Assembly: GCA_031771865.1 (NCBI GenBank)
Contig: JASISA010000025.1
Coordinates: forward strand, 682,001-746,000
Direction of reading: 5' to 3'
DNA from: Nothophaeocryptopus gaeumannii
Lineage: Eukaryota; Ascomycota; Dothideomycetes; Mycosphaerellales; Mycosphaerellaceae
Length of the DNA: 64,000 bases
The notes under the pieces are model-generated. The model saw only the letters and a program-made list of their open reading frames with translations. It did no database searches and was not told where the DNA came from. Both the position numbers and the translations under genes were made by a program. Positions within the stretch are counted from its first letter, which is position 1; every line of letters starts with the position of its first letter. This document shows positions 54,740 through 64,000 of this stretch, piece by piece.

Positions 54740-55006
54740 ATGAGACCTCCGAACGGCCATCCTTTCGGCTCCAGTCAGGTCGCCCGTGATCACCAGGGTC
54801 TCAACATGCTGGCTCTTGCAGCCGAGTACATCCAGGTCCAAGAGGCCGCTCAGGTATATCAGTACCTGTGCCTTCCGTCTCCATCGCCTGGCACTGACTC
54901 AATTCCCCAGTTCCGTTCGTCAAGGTCTGCTGCTCCTCGCGGCCATCCAGCTGCCGGCGCTCAGGTAAGCTGCAATGCTGCGCGCCCTCCAAGTCAATTT
55001 TGCTGA
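54740..55006 (+). CDS. Short upstream ORF or alternative 5' exon of the 55-kb locus
   Basis: The ATG lies 10 nt after a splice acceptor (54729) and opens 88 codons: MRPPNGHPFGSSQVARDHQG, LNMLALAAEYIQVQEAAQ, then Pro/Ser/Arg-rich sequence. It contains an optional in-frame 57-nt intron (54854-54910). I could not join it in frame to the following exons. It may be a separate microprotein, an upstream ORF, or part of an alternative transcript. Confidence 0.3.
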   Translation: MRPPNGHPFGSSQVARDHQGLNMLALAAEYIQVQEAAQVYQYLCLPSPSPGTDSIPQFRSSRSAAPRGHPAAGAQVSCNAARPPSQFC

Positions 55007-55633
55007 TGCACCCCGACGTAGACGTGCGCCTTCGACCCCTCCCACCGGACCCCGTTCCTCAATCCAAGGTCGTCACGCCGTGCCCAGCACCCCCAAGTTT
55101 GTCAAAATGGTAAGCTGCACGTCATACCTCACACACCATCGGTCTTCTCGATGACAGCCTGCAATATTGCTTGCTTGGCCGTCCATCACTCCGCTCTCCC
55201 TCACCCTCGCAAGTCATGCAGCGTACATGAGCTGACGTTGCCCACGTAGGATGGCCGCCCTGTTGCCAAGGCATCGGAGGTCTAGCAGACTCCGTCGTCC
55301 TTGCCTGGTTCGCCACCAACGTCCTCTACCTATGATAAGGTCCAGCGGCAGACTGAGCGCCGAAAAGAGAAGCGCGAGCAGGGAGATGCTTGGGAGGGTA
55401 GGCGGGCCTCAACCATCGCTCGAGAATTCTTGCCGAAGAACGACGAGTTCATCGCCGCAGAGTACCGCAAGGCAACCTCGTCCGGAAAGCGTTTGTCACT
55501 TGACGTTCTGTCCGAGCGATACGCAAAGAGGTTCCCATCGGAGCGGACCAAGTCGAGCCTCAGCTCGCACATCAGTCGAGTGAGTGAGCTGCAGCAGTTG
55601 CGCGAGGATAACGGAGCCGTGAAGGGCAAATGA
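54975..55633 (+). CDS. Small protein with C-terminal helical (Myb/SANT-like) domain
   Basis: Two exons, 54975-55109 and 55286-55633, give 160 residues. Exon 1 reads MLRALQVNFADAPRRRAPST up to STPKFVKM, and exon 2 starts QTPSSLPGSPPTSS. The C-terminal part is well ordered: QTERRKEKREQGDAWEGRRA, IAREFLPKNDEFIAAEYRKA, LSLDVLSERYAKRF and SSLSSHISRVSELQQLRE. These three or four helices look like a small DNA-binding fold, but I do not recognise the family. An alternative acceptor at 55249, with a better branch site, leads to a stop after 12 codons, so alternative splicing is possible. The C-terminal frame is secure; the 5' model is tentative. Confidence 0.5.
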
Positions 55634-55912
55634 AGCACTCCTTCCAGTTAGTCACAGCAAGGTGCCGTGCAGGGTATAGCTCCTCAATGAAAGTGTCGCC
55701 GCGAAGGTTGACGATGAAGTTCAATCAAGAGTCTCGAATGTCATTTCTCCTTTTCGCATGTGAACGCTATACTGCTTGAGGAAGCTGCCGCCGGCAGTAC
55801 CCGCCGCCCCTGCATGTGCCATTACCAATTACCAAGCAGTGTTGACACTCTGCCTTCACTGCCCACATCACTTTACACGTTGCATGTGAAATGAACATAC
55901 ATCTGAATCACG

Positions 55913-57121
55913 ATGCGCCTATTGAGTCTACCTACCGCGCTGCTGGCGCTCCTCGCGACCGCCGATGTCTCCTCCGCGACGCACACGTCCAATTGGGCCG
56001 TCCTGGTCAGCACATCGCGTTTCTGGTTCAACTACAGACACCTTGCGAACACCCTCAGTTTATACCGAACAGTGAAGAGATTGGGGATACCAGACAGCCA
56101 AATCATCCTCATGCTGCCAGATGACATGGCCTGCAACCCGCGAAACTCCTTTCCCGGCGCCGTGTTCAACGACAAGAGCCGGCAACTAGACCTATACGAC
56201 GACAAAGGCTCCCTTGAAAACATGGCAGGCATGGGCGGTATAGAAGTCGACTATCGCGGCAACGAAGTCACAGTCGAGAACTTCATCCGTCTCCTCACCG
56301 ACCGCTGGCCCTCCTCCCACCCCACCTCCAAACGCCTCATGACCGACGACCGCTCCAATATCCTCATCTACATGACGGGTCACGGCGGGAATGAGTTCTT
56401 GAAGTTTCAAGATTCCGAAGAGATAAGCTCCTTCGATTTGGCAGATGCGTTTGAACAAATGTGGGAAAAGAAGAGATATCATGAGATGTTGTTCATGATT
56501 GATACGTGTCAGGCGAATACGATGTATCCGGCGTTTTATACGCCGAATATTATTGCGACGGGATCGAGTGCGAGGGATCAGAGTTCGTATTCGCATCATG
56601 CGGATCAGGATGTGGGTGTTGCGGTGATTGATCGGTGGACGTATTATAATTTGGAGTTTCTGGAGACGAGGTTGAATAGTACGGCGGCGGATGTGAGATT
56701 GGGGGAGCTGTTTGATTATATGACTTTTGAGAGGGTGCATAGTGATGCTGGGGTGAGGTATGATTTATTTCCTGGTGGGGAGGAGGCGGCGAGGAATAGG
56801 AGAGTACTCGATTTCTTTGGCAGTGTGCAGGGCGTTGAGACGGATGCGAGCAGTGGAGCGAATGATTGGAGGAAGGATTTGGAGGCACTGCAGAAGATTA
56901 TGGAGAGGCAGAAGGCGGAGATGGCTGAGGCTAATGTGACTGAGAAGGAGCTGGTCACAGGAGCTGTGGCTAGGGTGCCGGCTGTGAAGGAGGATAGGGG
57001 GAGGGTAGCGTTGGATATGGCCAAGGCCGGCGATAATTGGGTCAAGAAGGCTGCTGGATTGGGCTCGTTGGTGGTTTTGGGCGCTGCTTGGTTGGCTTCG
57101 AGTGCTCTCGCGAAGAGCTGA
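55913..57121 (+). CDS. GPI8: GPI-anchor transamidase catalytic subunit Gpi8
   Basis: 402 residues, no intron. Signal peptide MRLLSLPTALLALLATADVS; then NWAVLVSTSRFWFNYRHLAN, DDMACNPRN, GNEVTVENFIRLLT, and the caspase-like catalytic dyad: H157 in MTGHGGNEF and C199 in IDTCQANTM (same numbering as the yeast enzyme). A C-terminal hydrophobic helix (GLGSLVVLGAAWLASSALA) anchors it in the ER membrane. It cleaves the GPI-attachment signal of proproteins and transfers the preformed GPI anchor, in complex with Gaa1, Gpi16, Gpi17 and Gab1. It is essential in yeast. The coding strand switches from C-rich (5' third) to G/T-rich at about 56,400, a strong internal change in base use. Confidence 0.97.
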   Translation: MRLLSLPTALLALLATADVSSATHTSNWAVLVSTSRFWFNYRHLANTLSLYRTVKRLGIPDSQIILMLPDDMACNPRNSFPGAVFNDKSRQLDLYDDKGSLENMAGMGGIEVDYRGNEVTVENFIRLLTDRWPSSHPTSKRLMTDDRSNILIYMTGHGGNEFLKFQDSEEISSFDLADAFEQMWEKKRYHEMLFMIDTCQANTMYPAFYTPNIIATGSSARDQSSYSHHADQDVGVAVIDRWTYYNLEFLETRLNSTAADVRLGELFDYMTFERVHSDAGVRYDLFPGGEEAARNRRVLDFFGSVQGVETDASSGANDWRKDLEALQKIMERQKAEMAEANVTEKELVTGAVARVPAVKEDRGRVALDMAKAGDNWVKKAAGLGSLVVLGAAWLASSALAKS

Positions 57122-57834
57122 GTTGCATGAACAGTTGTTATTGGCGTTAGGACCTGAGCGTTGGATCGATACCCACTATTGCGCTTCAAATGCGACATTA
57201 CTGCCATTTATTTGCACGTGTATTCTGATCTCAGCTCACCTGACCTGTTGGCCGGCCAGTTTGGCCCGTGAACGTCGAGCCAAGCTCGGGGGTCGTGCAG
57301 GGCAGCTGCAGAGTCAATCCCGAATGCTTGTTCGTCTGCTGCACTCTGCTGTTGAACAACTCAACCATCTGTACCGTATACACAACATATAAACTGTACA
57401 TTGGGATTTTCAAACCCTTCGTTCTTCTTGTAATATTGAACAGGACTTCCTTCAGAAACAAGGCTCGGCTTAGCGGCATTATCTTCCTTTCGTATCGATC
57501 GTTCCTCGGCCGGAGACTTGACTGTCTAGTGACGTCCCGTCGTGTCACAAGGCCGGCGCATGCTGACCTTACTCGACCACAAAACACTGCAAACGAAAAC
57601 GATTGCGATAGTAACAACCCCGGCACCCACCACTGTCTAGACCTTCACATCTCAACAATCGCACCACTGTCGCTCGCTACCCGCTCTCTCCAGACCAGAC
57701 AGACACACCGAGCTCGCCGTTTCCACTCCCGACGCATCTCCGTTCCTACCTGCCAACGAGGGTCCCAAGCTCCCTTCTTCCCAAATTGCGACCTCTCTCC
57801 ATTTTGAACGCACCGGCTGGGCCGTTCGAGCGCG
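57122..57834. other. Promoter and leader region of the lipin gene
   Basis: No supported ORF. The last 200 nt are CA/CT-rich, as in a fungal 5' leader. Confidence 0.5.
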
Positions 57835-60426
57835 ATGCAGTATGTTCGAAGCATCACAGGCTCCGTGAGTCGCTCATGGAACAGTATCAACCCCGCCACG
57901 CTCTCCGGCGCTATTGATGTCGTCGTAGTAGAGCAGGAAGATGGCTCTCTGGCGTGTAGTCCATTCCATATACGCTTCGGGAAGTTCTCATTACTACGAC
58001 CGTCGGAAAAGAAGGTGGAGTTCAAGGTCAACGGCGAGAAAATCGACCTGCCGATGAAGCTGGGCGAAGGGGGCGAGGCCTTCTTCGTCTTCGAAACACA
58101 GGACAATGTACCAGAGGCGCTACAGACCAGTCCGCTTGTCAGTCCTGCTACAAGCCCCGAGTTGAATGCAAGCGCTCCGGCAGCCCCGGCGTTGCCAGAG
58201 CCGGAAATGTTTGATCTCGAGAGGAGTGGGACCCCTCAAGAGGCCGGGAGGAAGAAGAGAGGGCACAGTCGCAGTACCACAGAAGGAATGCCTATACCAC
58301 CATCTCTACAAAGAAGGCCGAATAGTGATCTTGGGAATCTCACGCCGCTCTCTGCATCTCCGGAGTTTCACCAACGGCCCTTGTCGACAGATATTGCTGA
58401 GTACCCACCACCGCCGGCACCTCTAGATCGAACGTCTTCCGACAGCGCGCTGCCTGCCGCGAAGGCTGCTATAAATGAGTCGATGCAACAGAGCGAAGTT
58501 TTTATCTCCCCACGCTCCGAACGAGGGGCATCGCCCATGCGCAGCGAGCGGGTTCCGAGCCCTTCTCCCGACCAAGCCGAAGCGAAAGAGCGCGCCATGA
58601 ATCTGTCGAAAAAGCTGTGGACTTCCAACATCAGCAACCAGGTTACTGAGGGAGGAGACTTGATGTTGGACATGACAGGCTACAAAGACGGGAACATGGA
58701 AGCCCTACAAGCTGAGGGTATTGCCCGGCAGCTGCTGTCTGAAGAGCTCGAGGGTCCCTATGACATTGGGTCACTGATTGGTGCTGACGAGAAGGGAAAT
58801 ATCTGGATCTACAGCAGTGAAGAAGCCAAGGAGGCTGCCGACAAGCGGGCTGCAGCCGGTATGGGCAATTTCAACCCGGCAGCATACGCCTCTACAGATG
58901 CTATTTCGGATCCTGGATACCACAGTGATGATGCCCGAAGCGTGGAGGACAAGTCTGCCTACGTGGACAGTCATATTCGCAGAGACTCCGATAGTGCCGT
59001 GGGCCTGACCTCACATCCTAGCTCGCCTACCATTGCCGGAAATCCGAACAAGAATTATGCGAAGACTCTGCGCCTTAGTTCAGACCAGCTGAAGACGATG
59101 AATCTCAAGTCTGGTGCGAACTCAATGGCATTTACTGTCAACCGCGCTACATGCCAAGCCACGTTGTGGTACTGGAGGCATGATATCCCAATTGTGATAT
59201 CTGACATTGACGGCACTATCACCAAATCAGACGTGCTAGGGCATCTGCTGAATACTATTGGCAGAGATTGGACTCACCAAGGTGTGGCCAAGCTGTACAC
59301 TGAGATTGCGGCAAATGGGTATAATTTTCTTTATTTGACCAGCAGAAGTGTCGGTCAAGCGGATACCACACGAGCGTACTTGAATGGTGTACTTCAAGAA
59401 GGCTACAGGTTACCAAAAGGCCCTGTCATTCTCAGTCCAGACAGGACAATAGCGGCCCTTCGACGAGAGGTCTACCTGAGGAAGCCGGAAGTCTTCAAGA
59501 TGGCATGTCTACGAGATATCATGTCACTCTACTCCGGACACGGTGGCGCGCAAAACACAACGGAGAACGCTATCGAGGCTGGGTTGAAGCCCCTGAAATG
59601 GAGCGACGCGCCTGGCGGGCTCGGTACTGGTCGAGGCAAAGCAGGAAGCCCTTTCTACGCTGGATTCGGCAATCGTCTCACCGACGCGCTCAGTTATCGC
59701 TCCGTCAACATCCCCAGCACACGAATCTTCACCATCAATTCCAATTCGGAGGTTTCGCTCGACTTGTTGTCGCTTAACAAGTACAAGACGGCGTACAGTA
59801 GTATGCGCGAGATCGTAGACCACTATTTCCCACCAGTTGGGCTCTTAGTCAAGGGCGGGGGAGAAGAATTCACCGATTTTAACTACTGGAGGGACCAGCC
59901 TCTCGATATAGTCGACTTCACCGACAGCGAAGATGAAGACGACGAACCCATCGAAGAGGCCCTCGGTAGATTAAACCACGTCGATACTCGTGGGGCGCAG
60001 AGTACTTTCAGCGAGGACGAGGCGGGCGATTTGGCTGAGAGCATGGTCTTCTCGGATGCTGGTCGACCGAGCTTGGACCAGTCAATCGCCGATTCCTTGG
60101 CCGACGACGATGATATCGCTAGTTCCGCCGTCGAGGACGAGGATGAGTATGACGATGAGGAGGATGACGAGTACGATGACGAGATGGAACCCTCTCGCCA
60201 CGGTGCTCAATCACCTGCACTTTCCACCAGCGCACCGCGGACTCCGCAGCTCTCTGGAACTTCCGGCTTTCGTGACGATGACGATTCTGGGAGAACACCT
60301 AGACGATCGACTGACGAAAGCCCGAAGAAAGAGAAGCAGACGAGACATGTCGACTCCGATACTGGGCTCGGCTTGACTGCGCTCAACGAAGGCACAGCGA
60401 AGAAACTGGGAGGCCGACCGCGGTAG
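57835..60426 (+). CDS. PAH1: Lipin-type phosphatidate phosphatase (Pah1/Ned1)
   Basis: 863 residues, no intron. The N-LIP domain starts at residue 1 with an amphipathic helix (MQYVRSITGSVSRSWNSINP), followed by SGAIDVVVVEQEDGSLACSP and FHIRFGKFSLLRPSEKKVEF. A long disordered, serine-rich region follows with many S/T-P sites, expected to be phosphorylated. The HAD/LNS2 domain has the catalytic DIDGT motif at D457-x-D459, then SDVLGHLLNTIGRDWTHQGV, YLTSRSVGQADTTRAYL, GFGNRLTDALSYRSV and FTINSNSEVSLDLLSLNKYK. The tail is highly acidic (about 740-800). It converts phosphatidate to diacylglycerol, controlling triacylglycerol synthesis and nuclear-membrane growth; Nem1-Spo7 dephosphorylation recruits it to the ER. 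About 40 residues (~563-604) between KMACLRDI and PFYAGFGN look like an insertion. Confidence 0.95.
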   Translation: MQYVRSITGSVSRSWNSINPATLSGAIDVVVVEQEDGSLACSPFHIRFGKFSLLRPSEKKVEFKVNGEKIDLPMKLGEGGEAFFVFETQDNVPEALQTSPLVSPATSPELNASAPAAPALPEPEMFDLERSGTPQEAGRKKRGHSRSTTEGMPIPPSLQRRPNSDLGNLTPLSASPEFHQRPLSTDIAEYPPPPAPLDRTSSDSALPAAKAAINESMQQSEVFISPRSERGASPMRSERVPSPSPDQAEAKERAMNLSKKLWTSNISNQVTEGGDLMLDMTGYKDGNMEALQAEGIARQLLSEELEGPYDIGSLIGADEKGNIWIYSSEEAKEAADKRAAAGMGNFNPAAYASTDAISDPGYHSDDARSVEDKSAYVDSHIRRDSDSAVGLTSHPSSPTIAGNPNKNYAKTLRLSSDQLKTMNLKSGANSMAFTVNRATCQATLWYWRHDIPIVISDIDGTITKSDVLGHLLNTIGRDWTHQGVAKLYTEIAANGYNFLYLTSRSVGQADTTRAYLNGVLQEGYRLPKGPVILSPDRTIAALRREVYLRKPEVFKMACLRDIMSLYSGHGGAQNTTENAIEAGLKPLKWSDAPGGLGTGRGKAGSPFYAGFGNRLTDALSYRSVNIPSTRIFTINSNSEVSLDLLSLNKYKTAYSSMREIVDHYFPPVGLLVKGGGEEFTDFNYWRDQPLDIVDFTDSEDEDDEPIEEALGRLNHVDTRGAQSTFSEDEAGDLAESMVFSDAGRPSLDQSIADSLADDDDIASSAVEDEDEYDDEEDDEYDDEMEPSRHGAQSPALSTSAPRTPQLSGTSGFRDDDDSGRTPRRSTDESPKKEKQTRHVDSDTGLGLTALNEGTAKKLGGRPR

Positions 60427-60820
60427 GCTAGACAGAGAGGTCGTCTCTGATTTGATTATTTGAATATTGAATGCGTTCAAGCGGGTACTGTGAGGTATAG
60501 AAGGAAAGGGCGTTCTTGAAGTGAGGTAAAATGCATTGCGTGCATGCACGGGACGGGAGGTATAAAGTGAAGTGAAGGGAGGGACAATTGTGATATTAGG
60601 TAGATGTAGCTGACGCTTATGAGTGAAATGCTCTGGTTGAGCTTTGAAAGATGAATACCAGCTTCTAAAATCTTGAATCTTGTGAGGATGGTGCGTGTGT
60701 GGATGATTTTGATCGCTGCTGACTTGTTAGGACACCGCCTCGCGACACCAGATACTTGTGTATACAATCGAACTCGCACCTCTGCAGCTCGAGCTGAGCG
60801 GGGACAGGAGAATCATCAAC

Positions 60821-61988
60821 ATGGACGTCGCACATAAGTCAGCTCAAGCCGTCACCGCGGACATCTCCGGGACGCTCAAATCCCTGCCACACCGCCAGAC
60901 ACTCCTCCGACTACCAGCGACATCTTTACCCTCCCTCGCAAAATCCGCGATATAATCTACTTCATCGCCTATGAAAGCTCCTCTGCCCTTCTTGCCACAG
61001 CGTCCACCTCCGAGGAAGAAGTAAATCCTCGCAAATACAAACTCATCTCCATCGGCCGGTGGACCGAAAACAAACGTCGAAGGAGATCTTCTGTGAGGAT
61101 CAGGATGGGTGGATTACCATCTTTTCCATTCCCTCCCACTACCTCCCCGTCCTCTGCTGCTATTTCCCCTTCGTACTGCGGCGTTGAAAAGCCCGCTGAA
61201 CAAATTTTTGGTGAGTATGCAATGATACGACGAAGCGAGTGTGAGATGGATGCGAGGGGAGAACATGGGTGAGTGATGATATGGAAGAATTGAAAGAGTT
61301 ATGTGAGAAGAATGCGAGGTTGAGGGAGAATATACTGGATTTGGAAGTTGATTTGGAATCGGAAGATTCATTCGAGGGCGGAATGGTCGCCGCTGTACGC
61401 ATTGGGGGAATTGACTGCGTTGAGAAGAGTGAAGTTCGTTGTTGATGAGGGGGGTTTTGATTGTGTAGAGGGGAAATTATCTCGTGTGGATCAGTTTGGA
61501 AAGGAGGATTTTGGGCCATTGGTTAGTGCGCAGGCGCTTGTGAGATGTTTGGGACATTTGAGGGTGGAGGGATGGAGTGTGTGCCGGGAGAGAGTCATCT
61601 TGCTGGGACGTGGGATGAGGAATGGATGTGGAAGCAGAATGTCAAAGGGTTGGAAATGTGGCTGAGAGAGGAGATTGTAATGAGGCAGAAGAAGGTGGAT
61701 AAGGCGAGGGAGGAGGCTGGCGCAGAAGACGAAGACGGAGAATCAGTGGGTGAAATTGAGGTTGGCAGTGAGGATGCTTCTCAAGAAACCTTGATGTAGG
61801 CCTATCGTAACCCCTACCACCGTATAAAGGGCCTCTGGAAGGACTTGCTGGAATCGCTGTGGCAGTTCTACGACTGGAATGAGGCTGCTGGTGCCCTGGT
61901 TCTTGGTATGATGGCCTTCAATTTCCTGTTGGCCGTTCTCAATACAGCGGCCATATTTTACCTCTTTCGAACACTCTGGCAGGCATGA
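60821..61988 (+). pseudogene. LPRxIRD (2EXR/F-box-like) gene, broken or multi-exon
   Basis: Coding pieces lie in several frames of the + strand. From ATG 60821 MDVAHKSAQAVTADISGTLK leaves the frame at about 60880; the next frame gives TPPDTPPTTSDIFTLPRKIR and DIIYFIAYE. It ends near a good donor (TTTTTGGTGAGT, about 61200). Then come ELKELCEKNARLRENILDLE, SRAEWSPLYALGELTALRRV and EMWLREEIVMRQKKVDKARE in different frames. An acceptor-like TGTAG at 61799 opens a tail with KGLWKDLLESLWQFYDWNEA and a hydrophobic hairpin (MMAFNFLLAVLNTAAIFYLF). The LPRKIRDIIYF motif is typical of fungal F-box-like/2EXR proteins. Introns could explain the later breaks, but the first break looks like a one-base lesion. 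The sense strand turns from C-rich to G-rich near 61,200, as in real genes here. Confidence 0.45.
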
Positions 61989-62118
61989 GAAGATGTACAG
62001 CAGGCAGACTCTGTGGTCAAAGCGGCCAAGAGTACATGCATAAAAAGCCAGACACAGTCCAAGTGCCAGGTAACACCGTCATCATTCATGTTTATCATCA
62101 GACTTATCATCCACTTAT

Positions 62119-64000
62119 TTAGTCCGTCATCCAGACACCCGCTGCACTACCATTGTAGTTCAGATCCGTCACCTCATTCATCGTAGACACATAGTCTTTC
62201 ATCAAATCTGGCTCCAGCGCATCCAGCGACAGCTTCACATCCTGATCGTACGTTGCTCCAAAGTACTTTGCATGCTTACCCTTGGCTTTCCCTCCTCTCT
62301 TATTCAAAAGCCTCGTCTTCAAATCTTGCTCTGTCCCTTCTTCCTCATCATCAGCAGGATCTCCAAGCTGACCAGCAAACCCCCCGCTATTCTCTCCCTT
62401 GAGCTGCAGACGAACGCCTTGCACGCTCTCACGAGAAGGATCGCGGTCATGGAAATTATGAGGGATGAACATTACGCTGCTGGCGGAAGTGTGCATGAGC
62501 GTATTGGGTACATCGCCGCTGTGGGGAATATGGTGGGATCCGACGTTGAAGTAGACGACCAGATCTCCATCATACTCATCGCTTGTCTCCAAACTTTCAT
62601 GATCAGCCATGTCGTTGAAGTTGATAATGGGATCCATTGGTGCCAAATAATTAAGAGTGTCAGCAGATCGAGGCTCAGTGTCCTTTTGTCGAAGTACCCA
62701 GACGTCGTGTTCTGCCCAGCGAGCGCTGTCGCCTAGGGTGGTGGAGTTGACTATTGTCAGGTGTGGTGTGGAGCCCATGCCAGTGCCGGAGGTGATGCGA
62801 TAGCCTCGTCGCTCGCCCCAGGCATTCCTCTTAGAGTTGCTGTAGACGAGATAGAACTCGCCTGAGTTCTTTGGCCAATCGAGACCGACTTCTTCGTCGA
62901 CTGGGTATTCTACCAAGTGCATGGTGTTTCTCCGAGGCACCTCAGGCTGGTCCCAATTGTATGACTTGGTGAGCGGTTCGAGAGCGAGACGAACCATATC
63001 GTTTGCGGGTCCGGCAACATCGAGATCGGCTTTGAAATTGATGACGTGGTCGTGCACGCTGCTGGAGACGGCGTCGTGAATGCGGTGGCCGTATTTGTCC
63101 TCTGCAGTCTCCTTATTGGCGCGATAGAAGGCGGAGAATATGTACCCGCTGGCCCGCACTTTGACCTCAATGGTACCGTCCATGAAGAAGACATAGTCGA
63201 CAGCATAGTCGTAATTGCCAACAGTAGATGTGCTGCGTACTGTCAGGTAAGTGTTTCTCGAGGCCGTGACAGAGTACTGTGCCGTGTGTCTCGAAAGCAG
63301 ATGGTCTGAGGTGTATTCGAAAACGCAGATGCTGTTGGGTAGCTCGTGATTGTCGCCGACCATGTTGTATAGCGTGTCGAGATAGTCAGCGTAAGCAGGG
63401 CAGTCATAGCCAGGCAGTAGCTCGAACATGTTCTTGCCCATGCCGAAGAAAGTGTCGAGGAACTCCTGTCCTCCTGCCATTGGATCATCACCAGCATAAT
63501 GGGCCATGGCTTCCTGGAGACCGAGCTCGTACATCACACGCTCACCCTTGAAGCGAATGTCGAAGAGTGAGACGCCGGTGGCCTGGGCCGTGGTAATGTA
63601 GAATTCGAAGCCAAACCAAGACACAAACTTTTGTTCCCGATCAAGCTTGTAACGTGCGCCGTATGGCTGGATAGATACCGGCGGTGGCAGCTCACGACCT
63701 GCAGGAGCGGCATCGAAATTTTCAGTGTCTGTCCAGGAGCCATCGTCAAGATTCGGCGGAGTGCTCTTGAACTCGGGCTTGGTCATTGCAGAACGGAGGT
63801 CGTCAATGTTCGCATATACAACGCCATTGTAGAACCATTGTCCCACCTTCCACTCACCCGGGGTTGGGCTTGTCGCGTCTACTTTGACGTAGAGACCTTG
63901 GGGAAGGAGGGTTCTGCCACCGGAGCCAAAGCCTGGTCTGAAGAATTGAAACCAAAGAACGAAACCCTCTGTCTGTACCTGAGTGGTTCTTGGTTGGCAA
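62119..64000 (-). CDS. Copper amine oxidase, 3' part (cut by window edge)
   Basis: About 627 C-terminal residues; the frame is open to base 64000 and the 5' end lies outside. Seen: GFVLWFQFFRPGFGSGGRTL, LPQGLYVKVDATSPTPGEW, VSWFGFEFYITTAQATGVSL and FDIRFKGERVMYELGLQEAM. Then NYDY in STVGNYDYAVDYVFF, whose tyrosine becomes the topaquinone cofactor, DGTIEVKVRASGYI, and the copper-ligand histidines in SHHIPHSGDVPNT plus the later PHNFHDRDPS. An oxidative deaminase of primary amines giving aldehyde, NH3 and H2O2. The preserved TPQ and His motifs suggest an active enzyme. The C-terminus carries a polar extension ending GSAAGVWMTD. Substrate and location cannot be told without the N-terminus. It converges with the gene at 60821. 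Confidence 0.93.
   Translation of the reverse strand, partial: CQPRTTQVQTEGFVLWFQFFRPGFGSGGRTLLPQGLYVKVDATSPTPGEWKVGQWFYNGVVYANIDDLRSAMTKPEFKSTPPNLDDGSWTDTENFDAAPAGRELPPPVSIQPYGARYKLDREQKFVSWFGFEFYITTAQATGVSLFDIRFKGERVMYELGLQEAMAHYAGDDPMAGGQEFLDTFFGMGKNMFELLPGYDCPAYADYLDTLYNMVGDNHELPNSICVFEYTSDHLLSRHTAQYSVTASRNTYLTVRSTSTVGNYDYAVDYVFFMDGTIEVKVRASGYIFSAFYRANKETAEDKYGHRIHDAVSSSVHDHVINFKADLDVAGPANDMVRLALEPLTKSYNWDQPEVPRRNTMHLVEYPVDEEVGLDWPKNSGEFYLVYSNSKRNAWGERRGYRITSGTGMGSTPHLTIVNSTTLGDSARWAEHDVWVLRQKDTEPRSADTLNYLAPMDPIINFNDMADHESLETSDEYDGDLVVYFNVGSHHIPHSGDVPNTLMHTSASSVMFIPHNFHDRDPSRESVQGVRLQLKGENSGGFAGQLGDPADDEEEGTEQDLKTRLLNKRGGKAKGKHAKYFGATYDQDVKLSLDALEPDLMKDYVSTMNEVTDLNYNGSAAGVWMTD

Noticed and set aside
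56192..56740. 182-codon antisense frame in GPI8
   Set aside because: Repetitive I/R/H composition produced by the reverse reading of the conserved GPI8 frame.

Overview
The window is nuclear DNA of a filamentous ascomycete (Pezizomycotina). It is gene-dense, with short GT-AG introns of about 50-90 nt that often carry a CTRAC/CTAAC-type branch site. It encodes fungal proteins such as Clr2, a Slt2-type MAP kinase, a Zn2Cys6 regulator and a DUF3602 protein, and it has one intron-containing tRNA with a Pol III T-run. A dothideomycete is my best guess, but the sequence does not prove it.

Layout. 1-8.3 kb: the 5' part of an ISWI chromatin remodeller (-), a cytochrome P450 with a one-base lesion (+), a disordered protein with three cysteine motifs (+), FRG1 (-) and the dynactin actin-related protein Arp1 (+). 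8.3-15.2 kb: a candidate small secreted protein, a DUF3602 (Par32-like) protein, an FAD monooxygenase next to a 14-TM MFS exporter that also carries a one-base lesion, and tRNA-His. 15.7-25 kb: Clr2 silencing factor, a single-pass glycoprotein, a small three-helix membrane protein, an F-box-like pseudogene and a decayed stretch with three diverged repeats. 25-32.3 kb: mitoribosomal mS35 and Alg13 (divergent), an intact F-box-like paralogue of the pseudogene, a class 3 fatty aldehyde dehydrogenase and the cell-wall-integrity MAP kinase. 32.3-46.6 kb: a scaffold of about 1,790 residues flanked by long gene-poor DNA, then a small Zn2Cys6 regulator. 46.6-64 kb: ketol-acid reductoisomerase, an SF1 helicase, a gene relic, a non-RD kinase, a small disordered-protein locus, the GPI transamidase catalytic subunit Gpi8, the phosphatidate phosphatase lipin/Pah1, a broken or multi-exon LPRxIRD gene and the 3' part of a copper amine oxidase.

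How genes relate. Most are unlinked housekeeping genes (chromatin, ER glycosylation and GPI anchoring, lipid synthesis, cell-wall signalling, branched-chain amino acids). The MFS-FAD monooxygenase pair looks like a small detoxification or secondary-metabolism unit.

The most striking observation is at the aldehyde dehydrogenase. Splicing its last intron adds a C-terminal membrane anchor. Retaining that intron ends the protein in ...TKRTSKL, a canonical peroxisomal PTS1. One splice choice could therefore send the enzyme to the ER/membrane or to the peroxisome.

Limits: all domain and family calls are by eye. Exon junctions come from reading frame plus splice consensus. No database search was run.
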